Positions 5,286 through 7,999 of a DNA stretch of 7,999 nt are shown piece after piece. The notes below the pieces were generated by a model. It had not been told where the DNA came from and did no database searches. It saw only the letters and a list, made by a program, of their open reading frames with translations. Both the position numbers and the translations under genes were made by a program. Within the stretch, counting starts at the first letter, position 1; each line of letters begins with the position of its first letter. This DNA comes from CAYJAQ01 sp964368275 (lineage in GTDB: Bacteria; Bacillota_I; Bacilli_A; ML615J-28; CAG-313): contig CAYJAQ010000057.1 in the NCBI GenBank assembly GCA_964368275.1, forward strand, positions 1 to 7,999. The letters are read 5' to 3'.

Positions 5286-7949
5286 ATGAAAAAAACGCTT
5301 AGAGTACTTTTAATATGTTTTGTAGCACTATTCCTTATGGGAGTTAATTCGGTAAATGCGGAAGACCAAGAAGAATATATTGCGATTGATAATGTGTTCT
5401 ACTATGGTACAAGCGAGGCGGTCCAAATACCGAAGAAATATGTTGCTAAAGAAGCAGAAATGCGCGGAGCTTGGATTGCTACAGTTTGGAATTTAGATTT
5501 TGGCCGGCAAAATGGCACAAATGACAGCGCAATTGAAACCTATAAAAAGAATTATATAACCCTTTTAGATACTTTGGAATCGTACAATATTAATACAGTA
5601 TTTTTTCAAATACGCCCTTGTAATGATGCTTTTTATAAATCAGAGCTTAATCCTTGGAGTAAATTTTTAGCTGGGGCTGGCGTCGATCCTGGTTGGGATC
5701 CACTAGCTTGGATGATTGAACAAACTCATGCACGCGGCTTAAGATTCATGTGCTGGATGAATGCCTTTCGAGTAACAGAAGGTTCAATTCTTCCATCGGG
5801 GAAAGACGCTAAAGAATTCAGCAATGAGCAATTACTAGCCTATAAAAAGACAGCACTGGATAACTTAGCTGATGGTAACTTTGCTAAAGAACATCCGGAA
5901 TACACAATATTAGGATCTGAAGATTGTAAGTTAATTTTAAATCCGGGTGAACCTGCTGTCCAAGAACATATCATTAATACGTTAAAAGAGATTGCTGAAA
6001 ACTATGATGTTGATGGAATGCATTTTGATGATTATTTTTATTTAAATGCCTCAACTCGTTCTGATGAATTTAATGCTAACTTCGCTGGTGGCGATAAATA
6101 TAATGCTAGCTTAACTGGTCAAAATGTATTAAATGATTTACCAATCTATGAAGAATATAAAAAGAGTCCAGTTAGTTTTGGACTAAAACCTGGTTTAAAT
6201 TTAGGCGATTTCCGTCGTGAAAGTTTAAATAACATGATGAAAAACATTCGGACGATGATTGATAAATACAATAAAGATAATAACAAGAATGTTGAGTATG
6301 GTTCTAAACCTGCTGCAGTATGGCAATCACGCTCGAAAGAGTCAACTGATATTAATGAAGGCTCTTCAACAGCGATGGGAGCTTACTCATCATATTTAGA
6401 TTTGTATGCTGATACTAAAACGTGGGTAGAATCGGGCTATGTTGATTGGATTGCTCCTCAAGTATATTATGATTTTTACAGTACTGAAGCACCATATGCG
6501 GACATCGTAAAATGGTGGGCAGAAGTTGTAACAGCGACTAATGAAGAACGAGCTAAAAGCAATTTAAAACCGATTAAGATGTATGTTGCTCATGGTATTT
6601 ATAACTATGATGAAGCTGAAGATCGTTTTAATAATGCATCTGAAATTCAACGTCAGTTAAAATTTAATCAAATGTATGATTGCATAAAAGGTTCAGCTGT
6701 TTATGACTATACAACATTATATAGTCCTAAAAAGACTACTACAAAAGCAGCCATGAATATCCTAAAGAACACTTGGAATACACCAGTTTATAATTTACCA
6801 AGAGGTGCATATGATGCAAGTAACTTGTCAGTAAATAATCCAACTGCTTTTGTTATTAATGATCAAATTCGTGTTTCATTCAGCGCTTTAGCCAATGCTA
6901 AAGGTTATGGTGTTTACAAAGTTCTAAAAGGTAATACACCAAAAGCAACTGATTTACTTGCCATAAGATATGATTTACAAGATAGCAATGGCAAAGTAAG
7001 TTTTGATGTAATATACGATGAGACTTATGATTACTATGTTCGTGCTGTTTCTAAAAATGACCATTTGTCTGATGAGTTTGTAAAAGTTTCGTTAGTTGAA
7101 AGAGTTAACCATGCACCAAATAATATTGAAGTTAGTATTAATAATGGTTTAAGTACGGCGAAAGTTCTTGATGTAATAAACATTGAGTTTCCTATTCCGA
7201 CTGATGATGATGGTGATAAGGTTACTTATAAAGTTATTATGAATACCAAGATTAATGATGTTCGCCAAAGAGAAATTACTAATTTAACGGAAGTTGATGG
7301 CAAAATTAAAATTCAATATGAAGCGTTACTAGAAGCAGAATTATGGGTTGATGTTATTATTACAGATGGAATTGACACGGTAACTTGTACATCCGATAAA
7401 GTAGTAGTGGCTAATGAAAAACCTAATGTTGCACCAGGTGAGGTAACACTTAACTTAAATGGTGGTTTGCAAATGGCTAATACCAATGAAGATATTATTT
7501 GTTATATTCCGTATGCGACTGATGAAAATGAGGACGAACTTACTTACGATATAAAGATTTCAATCAATGGTTTAAATGGACCATTTACTATTACTCCAAC
7601 TGATGTTACTTATGAAAGTGATCGAATTGTTGTTAAGTTTAAATCTGAAACAAATGTGGAAGAAGCATGCGTTCAAGTAGTAATATCAGATGGTGAATTA
7701 ACTACAACATGCCACTCAAATGTGATTTCCATCGCGGAAAAAGTATTACCAGATGTGACATGTGTTGATGATCCAACCCAAGAAAAATGTCAAGAACAAG
7801 AAAAGACGTGTGAAGAAGATCCAAATCAAGAAAAATGTCAAAAGTCAGAAGAACCTAAAAAAGGTTGCAAAAAGAAAAATCAAGTAACACTTATTATGGG
7901 TATTATTACAAGCATTAGTTTATTGGCATTAGTTTTGAAACGTAAATAA
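5286..7949 (+). CDS. Exported, membrane-anchored GHL10 (YngK/DigH-type) glycoside hydrolase
   Basis: This 887-aa surface protein begins with a signal peptide (1-25, cleavage likely after VNA). Residues about 57-505 form a glycosyl-hydrolase-like GHL10 barrel (formerly DUF187): RGAWIATVWNLDF (60-72), QIRPCNDAFY, DGMHFDDYFY (243-252) with Asp248/Asp249 as candidate active-site acids, and DWIAPQVYYDFY (to 398). The family includes B. subtilis YngK and E. coli DigH (YddW), which cleaves glycan strands of denuded peptidoglycan. Next come an FN3-like domain (about 517-606), two Ig/cadherin-like repeats (608-713, 714-819), two 16-residue Cys-rich repeats (825-856), then GCKKKN, a hydrophobic segment (866-884) and a KRK tail. 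No LPxTG motif precedes the membrane segment, so retention by the membrane helix or an unknown sorting route is likely. It is the last operon gene, 2 nt after the deacetylase and without a clear ribosome site. Family assignment is firm; the substrate is inferred. Confidence 0.88.
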   Translation: MKKTLRVLLICFVALFLMGVNSVNAEDQEEYIAIDNVFYYGTSEAVQIPKKYVAKEAEMRGAWIATVWNLDFGRQNGTNDSAIETYKKNYITLLDTLESYNINTVFFQIRPCNDAFYKSELNPWSKFLAGAGVDPGWDPLAWMIEQTHARGLRFMCWMNAFRVTEGSILPSGKDAKEFSNEQLLAYKKTALDNLADGNFAKEHPEYTILGSEDCKLILNPGEPAVQEHIINTLKEIAENYDVDGMHFDDYFYLNASTRSDEFNANFAGGDKYNASLTGQNVLNDLPIYEEYKKSPVSFGLKPGLNLGDFRRESLNNMMKNIRTMIDKYNKDNNKNVEYGSKPAAVWQSRSKESTDINEGSSTAMGAYSSYLDLYADTKTWVESGYVDWIAPQVYYDFYSTEAPYADIVKWWAEVVTATNEERAKSNLKPIKMYVAHGIYNYDEAEDRFNNASEIQRQLKFNQMYDCIKGSAVYDYTTLYSPKKTTTKAAMNILKNTWNTPVYNLPRGAYDASNLSVNNPTAFVINDQIRVSFSALANAKGYGVYKVLKGNTPKATDLLAIRYDLQDSNGKVSFDVIYDETYDYYVRAVSKNDHLSDEFVKVSLVERVNHAPNNIEVSINNGLSTAKVLDVINIEFPIPTDDDGDKVTYKVIMNTKINDVRQREITNLTEVDGKIKIQYEALLEAELWVDVIITDGIDTVTCTSDKVVVANEKPNVAPGEVTLNLNGGLQMANTNEDIICYIPYATDENEDELTYDIKISINGLNGPFTITPTDVTYESDRIVVKFKSETNVEEACVQVVISDGELTTTCHSNVISIAEKVLPDVTCVDDPTQEKCQEQEKTCEEDPNQEKCQKSEEPKKGCKKKNQVTLIMGIITSISLLALVLKRK
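7107..7742 (+). repeat. Two tandem Ig/cadherin-like repeats within the GHL10 protein
   Basis: Residues 608-713 and 714-819 repeat with a period of 106 aa. Both start NxAP, carry a GL..A motif, then a TDxxxDxxTY acidic stretch, and end with ITDG/ISDG followed by a Thr-rich TCxS. The acidic TDDDGDKVTY resembles calcium-binding cadherin-like modules. The DNA copies have diverged, so the duplication is old. Confidence 0.75.
7758..7853 (+). repeat. Two 48-bp Cys-rich coding repeats
   Basis: Residues 825-840 and 841-856 share the pattern TC(V/E)(D/E)DP(T/N)QEKCQ, with DNA still clearly similar. Each unit contributes two cysteines seven residues apart in the spacer between the binding modules and the membrane anchor. 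A fifth cysteine follows at 861. Confidence 0.8.
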
Positions 7950-7958
7950 TCAAAATAA

Positions 7959-7997
7959 GGGAGAATGACACTTTAAGTGTTACTCCCTATTTATTTG
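7959..7997 (+). terminator. Intrinsic terminator of the four-gene operon
   Basis: GGGAG (7959-7963) pairs with CTCCC (7983-7987), and inside it ACACT (7968-7972) pairs with AGTGT (7976-7980) around a TTA loop, with a small internal loop between. A T-rich stretch (7988-7997) follows. It starts 10 nt after the GHL10 stop codon. The T-tract is interrupted, so efficiency is uncertain. Confidence 0.75.
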
Positions 7998-7999
7998 CT

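Noticed and set aside
7746..7760. LPDVT at residues 821-825 as a sortase signal
   Set aside because: It lacks the LPxTG glycine and lies about 40 residues before the membrane helix, too far for a sortase motif.
1..7999. Mobile elements, CRISPR arrays, tRNA or rRNA genes
   Set aside because: No transposase, terminal repeats, regularly spaced direct repeats or tRNA-like cloverleaf sequences were seen, and coding sequence fills nearly the whole window.

Overview
The window is AT-rich, densely packed DNA with every gene on the + strand. It looks like a low-GC Gram-positive bacterium of the Bacilli / Erysipelotrichia / walled Mycoplasmatota kind. Reasons: canonical sigma-A promoters with extended -10 boxes, strong AGGAGG-type ribosome sites, a CcpA-like regulator next to tyrS, and a cell-wall-type exported hydrolase. 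All six genes end in TAA, and Trp is encoded by TGG with no in-frame TGA, so the standard bacterial code fits. The exact lineage is inference.

Region 1 (1-2430) is a two-gene transcription unit. A near-consensus promoter (53-81), with a perfect 12-bp inverted repeat flush against its -35 box, drives a LacI-family regulator that resembles CcpA over its full length. The gene for tyrosyl-tRNA synthetase (tyrS) follows after 14 nt. A strong intrinsic terminator (about 2395-2429) closes the unit. There is no room for a T-box leader in front of tyrS.

Region 2 (2431-7999) is a four-gene operon with its own promoter (2456-2484, 17-bp spacer) and a terminator at 7959-7997. Its genes are a cytoplasmic serine hydrolase of the beta-lactamase / penicillin-binding-protein fold, a tandem-GNAT acyltransferase, a PIG-L (LmbE-like) N-deacetylase, and a large exported GHL10-family glycoside hydrolase. 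The last carries an FN3-like domain, two Ig/cadherin-like repeats, a short Cys-rich repeat and a C-terminal membrane anchor. Spacing is very tight (18 nt, a 1-nt TAATG overlap, then 2 nt), which points to co-translation and a shared pathway.

The best reading of region 2 is a cell-surface glycan scavenging or peptidoglycan-recycling module. The anchored hydrolase would cut glycan outside the cell (the GHL10 family includes E. coli DigH/YddW, which acts on denuded peptidoglycan strands). The cytosolic hydrolase, deacetylase and acyltransferase would process imported amino-sugar fragments. No transporter or kinase lies in the window, so this is inference. A rival reading, based on the pairing of a PIG-L deacetylase with a tandem GNAT as in MshB/MshD, is synthesis of an amino-sugar conjugate. 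The most notable details are a glycine in place of the expected general-base Asp of the PIG-L enzyme, and charge-changing substitutions at the expected HPr-Ser46-P contacts of the CcpA-like protein.
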